Part shown: in pieces, positions 34,434 through 42,119 of the stretch
Layout of the letters: each line of letters begins with the position of its first letter
Numbering within the stretch: the first letter of the stretch is position 1
Assembly: GCA_029268205.1 (NCBI GenBank)
Contig: JAJUGK010000002.1
Location: 1 to 46,785 of the forward strand
Direction of reading: 5' to 3'
Length of the DNA stretch: 46,785 nucleotides
Origin: Nocardioidaceae bacterium
GTDB taxonomy: Bacteria > Actinomycetota > Actinomycetes > Propionibacteriales > Nocardioidaceae
The notes under the pieces: model-generated
Seen by the model: the letters and a program-made list of their open reading frames with translations, nothing else
What the model was told of the DNA's origin: nothing
Database searches by the model: none
Translations under genes and position numbers: made by a program

Positions 34434-36002
34434 TCACATCCGGAAGACGCCGAAGCGGTCGGTGCCCTCGACCTGCGTCTGGGCGATGACGGACAGGCAG
34501 ATGCCCAGGACGGTGCGGGTGTCGCGCGGGTCGATCACGCCGTCGTCGTAGAGCATCCCGGAGAGGAAGAACGGCAGTGACTGCTCCTCGACGCTGGCCT
34601 CGATGAAGGCGCGCATCTGCGCGTCGCCCTCCTCGTCGAAGGGTTGCCCCTTCGCCTCGGCCGCGGCCCGGGCGACGATCGACAGCACACCGGCGAGCTG
34701 GGCGGGTCCCATGACCGCCGACTTCGCGCTCGGCCAGGTGAACAGGAACCGCGGGTCGTAGGCGCGGCCGTTCATGCCGTAGTTGCCGGCGCCGTACGAG
34801 GCTCCCATGATCACCGTCAGGTGGGGGACCTTCGAGTTGGACACGGCGTTGATCATCTGCGAGCCGTGCTTGATGATCCCGCCCTGCTCGTACTCGCGAC
34901 CGACCATGTAGCCGGTCGTGTTGTGCAGGAACAGCAGCGGGGTGTCGCTCTGGTTGGCCAGCTGGATGAACTGCGTGGCCTTCTGCGCCTCCTCGCTGAA
35001 CAACACCCCCTGGGCGTTGGCGAGGACGCCGATCGGGTGGCCGTGCAGCCGCGCCCAGCCGGTGACCAGGCTGGAGCCGTAGAGCGGCTTGAACTCGTCG
35101 AAGGCAACTCGGTTCGTCGGGCTCACGCCATCGCAGATGCGCGCGATGACCTCGCGCGGGTCGAACGGTTCCTTGAGGTCGCTGGGGATGAGGTCGAGCA
35201 GACCCTCGGGGTCGGCGTCCGGCTCGGCGTAGGCCGGCGCACCGGCTGCGCGCGAGGAACGGTTGAGCCGGGCGACGATCCGCCGCCCGATCCGGATCGC
35301 GTCGTGCTCGTCGACCGCGAGGTAGTCGGCCAGGCCGGAGGTGCGCGCGTGCATCTCGGCGCCGCCGAGCGACTCGTCGTCGGCCTCCTCGCCGGTCGCC
35401 ATCTTGACCAGCGGCGGACCGCCGAGGAAGACCTTCGCCTGCTCCTTGACCATCACGGTGTAGTCGCTCATGCCCGGCACGTAGGCGCCGCCGGCGGTGG
35501 AGTTGCCGAAGACCAGCGCGATGGTCGGCTGCTTGCGGGCGCTGGCGCGGGTGAGGTCGCGGAAGAGCCGCCCGCCCGGGATGAAGATCTCCTTCTGCGT
35601 CGGCAGGTCCGCGCCGCCGGACTCGACCAGGGAGATGATCGGGAGGTCGTTCTCCTCGGCGATCTGGTTGGCCCGGAAGATCTTCTTCACCGTCCACGGG
35701 TTGCTCGCACCGCCCTTGACGGTCGGGTCGTGGGCGGTGATGAGGCACGGGACGCCCTCCACCACGCCGATCCCGGTGACCACGCTGGCGCCGACGGTGA
35801 AGTCCGACCCCCACCCGGCCAGCGGCGAGAGCTCGAGGAACGCGCTGCCCTCGTCGACCAACAGCTCGATGCGCTCGCGCGGGAGCAGCTTGCCGCGGGC
35901 ACGGTGACGCGCGACGCTCCGCTCCCCTCCGCCGGCCACGGCCGTCGCGTGCTCGGCGTCGAGCTCGGCGAGCTTGGTCAGCATCGCCTCGCGGTTGCTC
36001 AT
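34434..36002 (-). CDS. Acyl-CoA carboxylase beta subunit (carboxyltransferase)
   Basis: 522 residues. Crotonase-fold carboxyltransferase with the N-terminal half acyl-CoA site (LVESGGADLPTQ near 123, FGNSTAGGAYVPGMSDY near 165, FLGGPPLVKMATGEE near 194). The C-terminal half carries the biotin site (GVLFSEEAQKATQFIQLANQ, FLHNTTGYMVGREYEQGGIIKHG, MGASYGAGNYGMNGRAYDPRF, MGPAQLAGVLSIVA). ESGGADLP followed by AGGAYVP and GGPPLVKMATGEE is the methylcrotonyl/geranyl-CoA carboxylase pattern rather than the propionyl-CoA one. It is co-translated with the SRPBCC gene (ATGA overlap at 35999-36002). Methylcrotonyl versus geranyl cannot be settled by eye. Confidence 0.9.
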   Translation of the reverse strand: MSNREAMLTKLAELDAEHATAVAGGGERSVARHRARGKLLPRERIELLVDEGSAFLELSPLAGWGSDFTVGASVVTGIGVVEGVPCLITAHDPTVKGGASNPWTVKKIFRANQIAEENDLPIISLVESGGADLPTQKEIFIPGGRLFRDLTRASARKQPTIALVFGNSTAGGAYVPGMSDYTVMVKEQAKVFLGGPPLVKMATGEEADDESLGGAEMHARTSGLADYLAVDEHDAIRIGRRIVARLNRSSRAAGAPAYAEPDADPEGLLDLIPSDLKEPFDPREVIARICDGVSPTNRVAFDEFKPLYGSSLVTGWARLHGHPIGVLANAQGVLFSEEAQKATQFIQLANQSDTPLLFLHNTTGYMVGREYEQGGIIKHGSQMINAVSNSKVPHLTVIMGASYGAGNYGMNGRAYDPRFLFTWPSAKSAVMGPAQLAGVLSIVARAAAEAKGQPFDEEGDAQMRAFIEASVEEQSLPFFLSGMLYDDGVIDPRDTRTVLGICLSVIAQTQVEGTDRFGVFRM

Positions 36003-36469
36003 GCCTCCACCACCGTCCGCATCCGTTCGAGCGTCATACGCATGCCGCGCTCGTTGGTGCGTCCGCGCAACCGGCCCAGCAGCAGCCAGTACGCGCGGAT
36101 CGGCAGGCTCGGCTCGAGCCGGAAGTACTCGGTCACGACCGTGCCGTCACCGTCGGGTTCGAGCCGATAACCCCAGTTGTTGACCGTCATCGACGACGTG
36201 CCGACGGCGAACTCGAAGACCCGCTGCGGCTCGCACCGGGTCACCGTGCACGGCACCCAGTACGTCGGCCCCACGCCGTTGCGCTTGACGTGGCCCGCGA
36301 AGGTGGCGCCGAGCTCGGGGCCCGTCGAGCCGCGGGTCCAGCGCGCCTCGAACGTCTCGGGCGAGAACTCCCCGATGCGCGTCACGTCGCTGACCAGATC
36401 CCACACCGTCTCCGGCGGCGCCGCCATCCGCACCGACACTTCCCCGCCGAGCGGCCGCAGCAGGCCCAT
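35999..36469 (-). CDS. SRPBCC-family lipid/ligand-binding protein
   Basis: 156 residues from ATG 36469, which shares one base with the preceding stop (TGATG). The helix-grip START-like fold is indicated by VSVRMAAPPETVWDLVSDVTRIGEFSPE at the N-terminus, a beta-rich middle (FAGHVKRNGVGPTYWVPCTVTRCEPQ...FEF) and a long C-terminal helix (GMRMTLERMRTVVEA). Such proteins bind hydrophobic ligands; no catalytic residue can be assigned. Placement between an acyl-CoA dehydrogenase and the carboxylase suggests that it handles or senses an isoprenoid or acyl intermediate. That role is inference. Confidence 0.82.
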   Translation of the reverse strand: MGLLRPLGGEVSVRMAAPPETVWDLVSDVTRIGEFSPETFEARWTRGSTGPELGATFAGHVKRNGVGPTYWVPCTVTRCEPQRVFEFAVGTSSMTVNNWGYRLEPDGDGTVVTEYFRLEPSLPIRAYWLLLGRLRGRTNERGMRMTLERMRTVVEA

Positions 36470-37623
36470 CAGGCGTACCCCAGCAGGCGTACGGCAAGGT
36501 CGTTGAGCACCTCGGTGGCACCACCACCGATGCCGATGATCCGCTGGTCGCGGTAATGCCGCTCGACCTCGGACTCGCGCATGTAGCCCATGCCGCCGTG
36601 CAGCTGGACCGCGGTGTCGACGACGAACGAGCTCGCCTCGACGGCGGCGTTCTTGGCGAGCACGGCCTCGGCGATGACGTTCTCCCCCGCGGCGTGGCGG
36701 CGGGCCACCTCGCGGGTGTAGGTGCGGGCGAGCTCGACCTTCTGCCGCATCTCGACCAGCTTGTGCCGCACGACCTGGCGGGTGTTGAGCGGCTTGCCGA
36801 AGGTCTCGCGCTGCTTGACGTAGTCGACGGTCAGCGCGAGCGCCCGGTCGGCGATGCCGTACCCGTGGACCGCGAGGCCGATCCGCTCGCTGACGAACTG
36901 CTCGGCGATCTGGTAGAAGCCGGTGTTCTCCTCGCCGACGAGGTTCTCCACCGGTACGCGCACGTCCTCGAAGGTGAGCTCGGCGGTGTCGGAGCACTGC
37001 CAGCCCATCTTGCGCAGCGGCTTGCTGACGGAGAACCCCGGCGCGCCCTTCTCGATGACGAGCAGCGAGATGCCGCCGTGGCCCTCCTCGCCGGTGCGCA
37101 CCGCGCAGGTGACGAAGTCGGCGCGCACCCCGGAGGTGATGAAGGTCTTGGCGCCGTTGACGACGAAGTGGTCGCCCTCGCGGCGGGCGCGGGTGCGGAT
37201 GCCGGCGACGTCGGAGCCGCCGTCGGGCTCGGTGATGCCGAGCGCGCCGATCTTCTCCCCGGCCAGCGTCGGGCGGACGAACCGGTCGATCAGGTCGGCG
37301 TCGCCGCTGGCCGCGATGTGCGGCAGCGCGATGCCGTGGGTGAACAGCGTCGACATCAGCCCGCTGCTGGCGCCGGCGGCGAAGAACGCCTCCTGCAGCG
37401 CGAGCATGTCGAGGCCGTCGCCTCCGGAGCCGCCCACCTCCTCGGCGAACCCGACGCCGAGCAGGCCCTGCTTCGCGGCGGCGAGGTGCAGCTCGCGCGG
37501 GACCTCGCCGTCGTCCTCCCACTGCGCCAGGTGCGGGAGGATCTCCCGCTCGACGAACGTGCGGGAGGACTCCTGCAGCGCGCGCTGCTCCTCGGTCCAG
37601 AAATCGGCGTGCTGGGTGCTCAC
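36469..37623 (-). CDS. Acyl-CoA dehydrogenase
   Basis: 384 residues from GTG 37623 (GTGA overlap with the AtuA-family stop). Motifs: ALGITEPDGGSDVAG (127-141), FVVNGAKTFITSG (153-165), ETFGKPLNTRQVVRHKL in the middle, and LHGGMGYMRESEVERHYRDQ near the C-terminus. The C-terminal loop reads GIGGGATEV, so the usual Glu base is missing. Glu246 in VSERIGLA aligns with the base of isovaleryl-CoA dehydrogenase. Together with the downstream carboxylase this is consistent with isovaleryl-CoA or citronellyl-CoA dehydrogenation. The 387-residue paralogue at the operon's end suggests two desaturation steps or two substrates. Confidence 0.87.
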   Translation of the reverse strand: MSTQHADFWTEEQRALQESSRTFVEREILPHLAQWEDDGEVPRELHLAAAKQGLLGVGFAEEVGGSGGDGLDMLALQEAFFAAGASSGLMSTLFTHGIALPHIAASGDADLIDRFVRPTLAGEKIGALGITEPDGGSDVAGIRTRARREGDHFVVNGAKTFITSGVRADFVTCAVRTGEEGHGGISLLVIEKGAPGFSVSKPLRKMGWQCSDTAELTFEDVRVPVENLVGEENTGFYQIAEQFVSERIGLAVHGYGIADRALALTVDYVKQRETFGKPLNTRQVVRHKLVEMRQKVELARTYTREVARRHAAGENVIAEAVLAKNAAVEASSFVVDTAVQLHGGMGYMRESEVERHYRDQRIIGIGGGATEVLNDLAVRLLGYA

Positions 37624-39401
37624 ACAAGCTCCTCGGGGATGTCGACATGGCGGGCGCGCAGCCACTCGCCGACGGCCTTGGCCTGGGGGTCGAAGCGGGT
37701 CGAGGCCGCCACCCCCTGACCGAGCAGGCCGCGCACGAGCACGTTGACCGCGCCCAGGTTGGGGAGGTCGTGGACCTCGATGGGGAGGGACTCGGCCTCC
37801 GGCAGCAGGCGGCGCACCTGCTCCGGGGTGATCAGGGAGCGCAGCCAGGCGTGCCGCGCGGCGTACTGGTCCGCACCGGTGGCCTCGGTGCGCGAGACCC
37901 ACAGCCCGATGTTGGCGTCGCCGCCCTTGTCGCCGGAGCGGCCGTGGACGAAGGTGCCGAGCGGGAGGCGGGTGGTCGGACCGGGGGTCTCGACTCCGCT
38001 CGACCGACCGGGGGGCTCGCTCGACGGCCCTTCGTCGGTTGAGGGCGCTTCGCCGGTCGAGGGCCCTTCGCCGGTCGAGCCTGCCGAGACCCAGCGATCC
38101 GCGATGACCTCCCGCCGCCCGTCGCCGTGCACGACGGTGTGCACGACGACGTCGCGGTCGACGTACGCCGCCCGGTAGACGCCGTACGGCGTGGGCTTGG
38201 CCGGCGGGCCGGTGAGGGTGAAGCCGGGGTAGGAGCCGAGGGCGAGGGCGACGAGGGCGCCGGTGAACGGCTTGCCGACGGGTTCGGGTGCGGGGTCGAG
38301 CACGGTGCAGCGCAGCCGGGCGCTGGCGGCCTCCTGGGTCTCGGCGTCGGCGCGGTCGGTGCGGGCCAGGTCCCAGTCGACGACCGCGGGCCGCTGCTCC
38401 CCCCAGGCCGCCTCGACCTGCGCCCGCACCCAATCGGCCTTGGCGTCGATGTCGAGACCGGTGAGGACCAGTTCGGCGGCGTTGCGCCACCCGCCGAGCT
38501 CGTTGACGCAGACCTTCAGCCGGGCGGGCGGCGGCGCGCCGCGGACGCCGGTGATCGCGACCCGGTCGGCGCCCTGCTGCTCGAGGCGCACGGAGGTGAG
38601 ATCGACACTGACGTCGGGGTTGAGGTAGGTCGCGTCCTGGATCTCGTAGACCAGTTGGGCGGTGACGGTGTCGAGGTTGACCAGACCGGCGGTGTCGTCC
38701 TGCTTGGTGATGACGCTGCTGCCGTCGGCGTGGACCTCCGCGACGGGGAAGCCGAGCCCCCGCCCGTCGCGCGGGAGGGCGCGGAAGCCGGAGAAGTTGC
38801 CGCCGGTCGCCTGGGTGCCGCACTCGATGACGTGGCCCGCGACGACCGCGCCGGCGAGCGCGTCGAGGTCATCGGGCGTCCAGCCGAAGTGGCTCGCGGC
38901 CGGCCCCACCACCAGCGAGGCGTCGGTGACCCGGCCGGTGACGACGACGTCGGCTCCGGCGTCGAGCGCGGCGGCGATGCCGAAGCCGCCGAGGTAGGCG
39001 TTGGCGGTCAGGGCACCCTCGAGGCCGAGGTCGGCGGCCCGCGGCAGCAGGTCGTCACCCTCGACGTGGGCGATGACCGGGTCGAGGCCGAGCCCCCGGG
39101 CGACCTCGCGCAGCCGGTCGGCGAGCCCGGCGGGGTTGAGGCCGCCGGCGTTGGCGACGATCCGCACGCCGCGCTCGAGCGCCGTCCCCAACGACTGCTC
39201 GACCTGGGTGACGAAGGTGCGGGCGTAGCCGAGGCCGGCGTCGCGCATCCGGTCCTTGCCGAGGATCAGCATGGTGAGCTCGGCGAGGTAGTCGCCGGTG
39301 ATCACGTCGACCGCCGGACTGCCCGCGAGCAGTTCGGCCATCGCCGAGAGCCGGTCGCCGTAGAAGCCGGAGCAGTTGCCGATGCGCAGCGCGGGCGTCA
39401 C
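37620..39401 (-). CDS. AtuA-family (DUF1446) protein
   Basis: 593 residues from GTG 39401 (GTGA overlap with the TIGR03084 gene). The large N-terminal domain (about 5-430) has IGNCSGFYGDRLSAM, DVITGDYLAELTM, VANAGGLNP, VVVTGRVTDASLVVGP and HVIECGTQATGGNFSGF, all typical of the family. A separate C-terminal domain (about 485-593) begins LGTFVHGRSGDKGGDANIG. AtuA is required for acyclic terpene utilisation in Pseudomonas, but its reaction is not established. Residues about 437-472 between the domains are a Ser/Gly/Pro/Glu-rich insertion encoded by a repeat element with three tandem six-residue units (STGEGP, STGEAP, STDEGP), read without a stop. Confidence 0.87.
   Translation of the reverse strand: MTPALRIGNCSGFYGDRLSAMAELLAGSPAVDVITGDYLAELTMLILGKDRMRDAGLGYARTFVTQVEQSLGTALERGVRIVANAGGLNPAGLADRLREVARGLGLDPVIAHVEGDDLLPRAADLGLEGALTANAYLGGFGIAAALDAGADVVVTGRVTDASLVVGPAASHFGWTPDDLDALAGAVVAGHVIECGTQATGGNFSGFRALPRDGRGLGFPVAEVHADGSSVITKQDDTAGLVNLDTVTAQLVYEIQDATYLNPDVSVDLTSVRLEQQGADRVAITGVRGAPPPARLKVCVNELGGWRNAAELVLTGLDIDAKADWVRAQVEAAWGEQRPAVVDWDLARTDRADAETQEAASARLRCTVLDPAPEPVGKPFTGALVALALGSYPGFTLTGPPAKPTPYGVYRAAYVDRDVVVHTVVHGDGRREVIADRWVSAGSTGEGPSTGEAPSTDEGPSSEPPGRSSGVETPGPTTRLPLGTFVHGRSGDKGGDANIGLWVSRTEATGADQYAARHAWLRSLITPEQVRRLLPEAESLPIEVHDLPNLGAVNVLVRGLLGQGVAASTRFDPQAKAVGEWLRARHVDIPEELV
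37986..38091. repeat. REP-like element with three 18-bp tandem units, inside the AtuA-family gene
   Basis: Three 18-bp tandem copies occupy 38026-38043, 38044-38061 and 38062-38079 (GGCCCTTCGCCGGTCGAG and variants). They are flanked by an imperfect inverted pair: 37986-38009 begins GGTCTCGACTCC, and 38073-38091 is GGTCGAGCCTGCCGAGACC. The left flank shares its ends with the repeat at 10007-10054. The element falls in the linker between the two AtuA domains and leaves the frame open. Confidence 0.75.
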
Positions 39402-40204
39402 GGGGCGGCGCCGGGGTCCGGGCGGCCCGCTCCGGGCGGGCCGGCGAAGGCCTGGGCGATGGTGAGCCAGTGCGCGGCGTCCTCGCCCGTGGCGACGAGG
39501 TCGAGGGTCGCGCGGTGACGGCGCTGGGTGACCAGCAGGCAGAAGTCGTACGCCGACCCGACGACCCGCTGCTCGGCGTCCTCGGGTCCGTAGGTCCAGA
39601 CCTCGCCGCTGGGCGCGGTCAACTCGATGCGGAACGCCTCGGCCGGCGGCTGCTGACCGTGCACGGAGTAGGCGAAGTCGCGCGTGCGGACGCCGAGGTG
39701 GACCACGTGGCGGATCCGGTCGGTCGGCGCGACGGGGAGGGCGAGGGCGTCGTACACGTCGCGGGCGTGGGCCCAGGTCTCCATGAACCGCGCCGTGGCC
39801 ATCGAGGTCGGGCTCATCGGCGGCCCGAACCACGGGAGCTTCTCGCCGGCCGGGTGGGTACGCAGCGTCTCCGCGAGGCGAGCGCGGCCGTCCTGCCAGC
39901 GGTCCATCAGCTCCGCGCGGGGGACCCCGGACCACTCCTCGGCGCAGGTGTCGACGAAGCCGGTCGGGTCCTCGAGCGCCTGCAGCACCACGGCGTCCCA
40001 GGCCTGCTTCTCACCGAGCGCGGCGCGGGCGGCGAGCACGGCGACGTGGTCGGTCCAGGCCAGGTGGGCGACCTGGTGGGCCACCGTCCACCCCTCGGCG
40101 GGGGTCTCCAGCCGCCACTGCTCGTCGTCGAGATCGGCCAGGTGGGCGGCGAGCTCGTCGCCCTCGGTCGCCAGATCGGCCAGGACCTGCTCGAGTGCGC
40201 TCAC
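39398..40204 (-). CDS. TIGR03084-family metal-binding protein (DinB/maleylpyruvate-isomerase-like)
   Basis: 268 residues from GTG 40204 (GTGA overlap with the TetR stop). The N-terminal half is a DinB-like four-helix bundle: GWTVAHQVAHLAWTDH (38-53) supplies two metal histidines, and FMETWAHARDVYDAL supplies another His/Asp pair. The TIGR03084 C-terminal domain (about 185-260) follows. Related mycothiol-dependent isomerases and transferases share the bundle, so thiol-dependent chemistry is possible. The reaction of this family is unknown to me. It travels with acyl-CoA degradation operons in actinobacteria, as here. Confidence 0.82.
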   Translation of the reverse strand: MSALEQVLADLATEGDELAAHLADLDDEQWRLETPAEGWTVAHQVAHLAWTDHVAVLAARAALGEKQAWDAVVLQALEDPTGFVDTCAEEWSGVPRAELMDRWQDGRARLAETLRTHPAGEKLPWFGPPMSPTSMATARFMETWAHARDVYDALALPVAPTDRIRHVVHLGVRTRDFAYSVHGQQPPAEAFRIELTAPSGEVWTYGPEDAEQRVVGSAYDFCLLVTQRRHRATLDLVATGEDAAHWLTIAQAFAGPPGAGRPDPGAAP

Positions 40205-40806
40205 GGTGCCTCCAGGTGGTCGTCGAGGACGCGCGCCCAGGTGTCGAGGATCCGGCGGCGCCGGGCGGAGTCGTCGGTGAGGGTGTTGGCCAGGCCGAGG
40301 CCGCGCACCAGGTCGAGGGTGCCCTGCACGAGCTCCCGCGCGCCGGGGCGGGACTCGTCGATGCCGAGCGCGTCGACGGTCAGGCGGTGGACCTCGCGAC
40401 CGATGTGCCCCTCCAGCGGCGCGACGGCCGCCCGCAGGGTCTCGTCGGTGCGGGCGGCGACCCACAGCTCGAGCGCGGCCGCGAAGACCGGACCGGTGAA
40501 GTGGTCGGCGAGCATCTCCAGCACCGCGCGGGTCCGTCGCTCGCCCCCGCGCAGCCTCTCCGCCGCCGCGGCGACCTCGGCGCCGCGCACCTCGGCGAGG
40601 TGGACCACCGCGGCCAGCACGAGGTCGTTCTTGGTCGGGAAGTGGTGCAGCTGCGCCCCGCGGCTCACGCCGGCGCGCTGGCTGACCAGCGTCGTGGAGG
40701 TGCCGCCGTACCCCTTCTCCACCAGCAGCTCGACGGTCGCCTCGAGCAGCCGGAGCCGCATCGCGCGGGTGCGCTCCTCCTGGGGGACGCGGGTCGGGGT
40801 GGCCAC
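40201..40806 (-). CDS. TetR-family regulator of the acyl-CoA operon
   Basis: 201 residues from GTG 40806; the upstream extension is unlike the family. The N-terminal HTH (about 12-60) includes LLEATVELLVEKGYGGTSTTLVSQRAGVSRGAQLHHFPTK. A helical ligand domain follows. As first gene of an eight-gene operon whose members all overlap or nearly touch, it most likely represses its own promoter and releases it on an acyl-CoA or isoprenoid signal. An inverted-repeat site lies 30-62 bases upstream of its start, between it and the divergent methyltransferase gene. Confidence 0.88.
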   Translation of the reverse strand: MATPTRVPQEERTRAMRLRLLEATVELLVEKGYGGTSTTLVSQRAGVSRGAQLHHFPTKNDLVLAAVVHLAEVRGAEVAAAAERLRGGERRTRAVLEMLADHFTGPVFAAALELWVAARTDETLRAAVAPLEGHIGREVHRLTVDALGIDESRPGARELVQGTLDLVRGLGLANTLTDDSARRRRILDTWARVLDDHLEAP

Positions 40807-40835
40807 GCGGCTATCTTCGGTGGCCGACAACAAAC

Positions 40836-40868
40836 AGTCAAGCCTGACTTTTTTGCGCGTGCTTGACT
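40836..40868. promoter_or_regulatory. TetR operator region with inverted AGTCAAGC / GCTTGACT arms
   Basis: AGTCAAGC (40836-40843) and its exact reverse complement GCTTGACT (40861-40868) face each other across 17 bases. The left arm is also part of a tighter AGTCA-AGCC-TGACT palindrome (40836-40849). The site lies between the divergent TetR and methyltransferase starts and is the most likely TetR target controlling the operon. Confidence 0.65.
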
Positions 40869-40874
40869 CGGAGG

Positions 40875-41426
40875 ATGACCCTCTCGCAGCGGGTCGCCGA
40901 GGCGTTCGCCGCCGTACCCCGCGCCCACCACCTCCCACTGGCCGCGCGCCGCCGGGCCGACGACGACGGGCCGCTGTCGATCGGGTTCGGCCAGACCAAC
41001 TCCCAGCCGCGCACCGTCGCGGCGATGCTGGAGCTGCTCGACGTCCGCGCCGGTCAGCACGTGCTCGACGTGGGGTCGGGGTCGGGTTGGACCACCGCGC
41101 TGCTGGCTCACCTGGTCGGCCCCGAGGGCAGCGTCATCGGGGTCGAGATCATCCCCGAGCTGGTCGACTTCGGCCGCTCCTGTCTGCCCGCGGGCGCGCC
41201 CGCCCGGATCGAGCAGGCCCGCGCCGGCGTGCTGGGGTGGCCGGCGGAGGCGCCGTACGACCGGATCCTGGTCTCGGCGGAGGCGCGGGAGCTGCCCGCG
41301 GAGCTGGTCGACCAGCTCGTGCCGGACGGCCGGATGGTCATCCCGGTAGCGGGCACGATGTGCAGCGTCGAGCCCGGGCCCGTGGTGTGCGAGCACGGCG
41401 CGTACCGGTTCGTCCCCCTGCTCTGA
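40875..41426 (+). CDS. Protein-L-isoaspartate O-methyltransferase-like protein
   Basis: 183 residues from ATG 40875. SAM-binding motif I is clear: HVLDVGSGSGWTTALLA (about 60-76), followed by the acidic strand IGVEIIPELVDFG. The preceding FGQTNSQPRTVAAMLELL is the family's SQP...M substrate segment, and YDRILVSAEARELP is the post-I region. It should methylate isoaspartyl residues for repair, but it is shorter than the usual 200-220 residues, lacking N-terminal helices. GGAGG abuts the ATG directly with no spacer, so a leaderless transcript or the TTG at 40863 is possible. Confidence 0.82.
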   Translation: MTLSQRVAEAFAAVPRAHHLPLAARRRADDDGPLSIGFGQTNSQPRTVAAMLELLDVRAGQHVLDVGSGSGWTTALLAHLVGPEGSVIGVEIIPELVDFGRSCLPAGAPARIEQARAGVLGWPAEAPYDRILVSAEARELPAELVDQLVPDGRMVIPVAGTMCSVEPGPVVCEHGAYRFVPLL

Positions 41427-41465
41427 GACTTGGTCCGGGCGGGGGATCGCCGGAAGACTGGTGGG

Positions 41466-41915
41466 ATGTTCCGCGAGGCCACCGAAGCCGACGCCGTCGC
41501 GTTGCGCGACCTCGAGCGGGCGGCGAACCTCGCCTCGCTGGGGCACGTGTTCCCGCCCGACCGGTACCCCTACCCGGCCGACGACGTGCTCGCCCGGTGG
41601 ACCCTCGTGCTCGGCGAGCCCGGCGCGCGGACACTGGTGCGCGACGGGGTGGCCGTGGTCTGCCACGACCTCGGCACCCTGCGCCACCTGGCGGTCCACC
41701 CCGACCACTGGGGCCGGGGCTGGGGGCGGCGATGCGTGGAGGTCGCCGTGGCGGCGATGGCCGCGGCCGGCACCGCGCACCCCCGGCTGTGGGTGCTCAC
41801 CGACAACCACCGCGCCCGCGGGCTCTACGAGCACCTGGGCTGGCGCCCGACCGGGGTCACCCGGGAGGCCGCGTGGCCGCCGTACCCCGAGGAGCAGGAG
41901 TACGCGCTGGCCTGA
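41466..41915 (+). CDS. GNAT-family N-acetyltransferase
   Basis: 149 residues from ATG 41466. The acetyl-CoA-binding motif A is visible as LRHLAVHPDHWGRGWGRRCVEVA (about 73-95), with the R/Q-x-x-G-x-G/A element as RGWGRR. Motif B is LWVLTDNHRARGLYEHLGWRPTG near the C-terminus. These show a typical small-molecule or peptide acetyltransferase; the substrate cannot be predicted. It follows the methyltransferase by 39 bases on the same strand. It converges with the next minus-strand gene, leaving only three bases between their stops. Confidence 0.85.
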   Translation: MFREATEADAVALRDLERAANLASLGHVFPPDRYPYPADDVLARWTLVLGEPGARTLVRDGVAVVCHDLGTLRHLAVHPDHWGRGWGRRCVEVAVAAMAAAGTAHPRLWVLTDNHRARGLYEHLGWRPTGVTREAAWPPYPEEQEYALA

Positions 41916-41918
41916 GCC

Positions 41919-42119
41919 TCACCCGTCGCGCTCGGCCCGGCGCGCCGCGTCGCGGATCTCGAACACCTCGGTGGCCAGGCCGCCGAGGGTGCGGGCGACA
42001 TCGCGCACCGCGCCGGTGACGATCGAGGCGACCCCGCCGACGGCCGTGGCGGTGGCCTCGACGGTCGACTGCAGGGCGTCCTTGCGGATCTCGGCCCTGC
42101 TCAGGCGCTCCTGGTCCAT
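41919..42119 (-). CDS. Small conserved-looking protein after the desaturase
   Basis: 66 residues: MDQERLSRAEIRKDALQ, then VEATATAVGGVASIVTGAVRDVARTLGGLATEVFEIRDAARRAERDG. The ATG has GGAGGA at good spacing and overlaps the desaturase end by 19 bases, indicating translational coupling. The middle is an Ala/Gly/Val-rich amphipathic or membrane-touching helix of about 25 residues; the C-terminus is charged and helical. No known family is recognised. Coupling to the desaturase suggests a role in membrane association or as a small accessory subunit, which is inference. Confidence 0.65.
   Translation of the reverse strand: MDQERLSRAEIRKDALQSTVEATATAVGGVASIVTGAVRDVARTLGGLATEVFEIRDAARRAERDG

Noticed and set aside
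38026-38079. Three tandem 18-bp units considered as a small CRISPR array
   Set aside because: The units are contiguous with no spacers, sit inside a coding gene and have no cas genes nearby.
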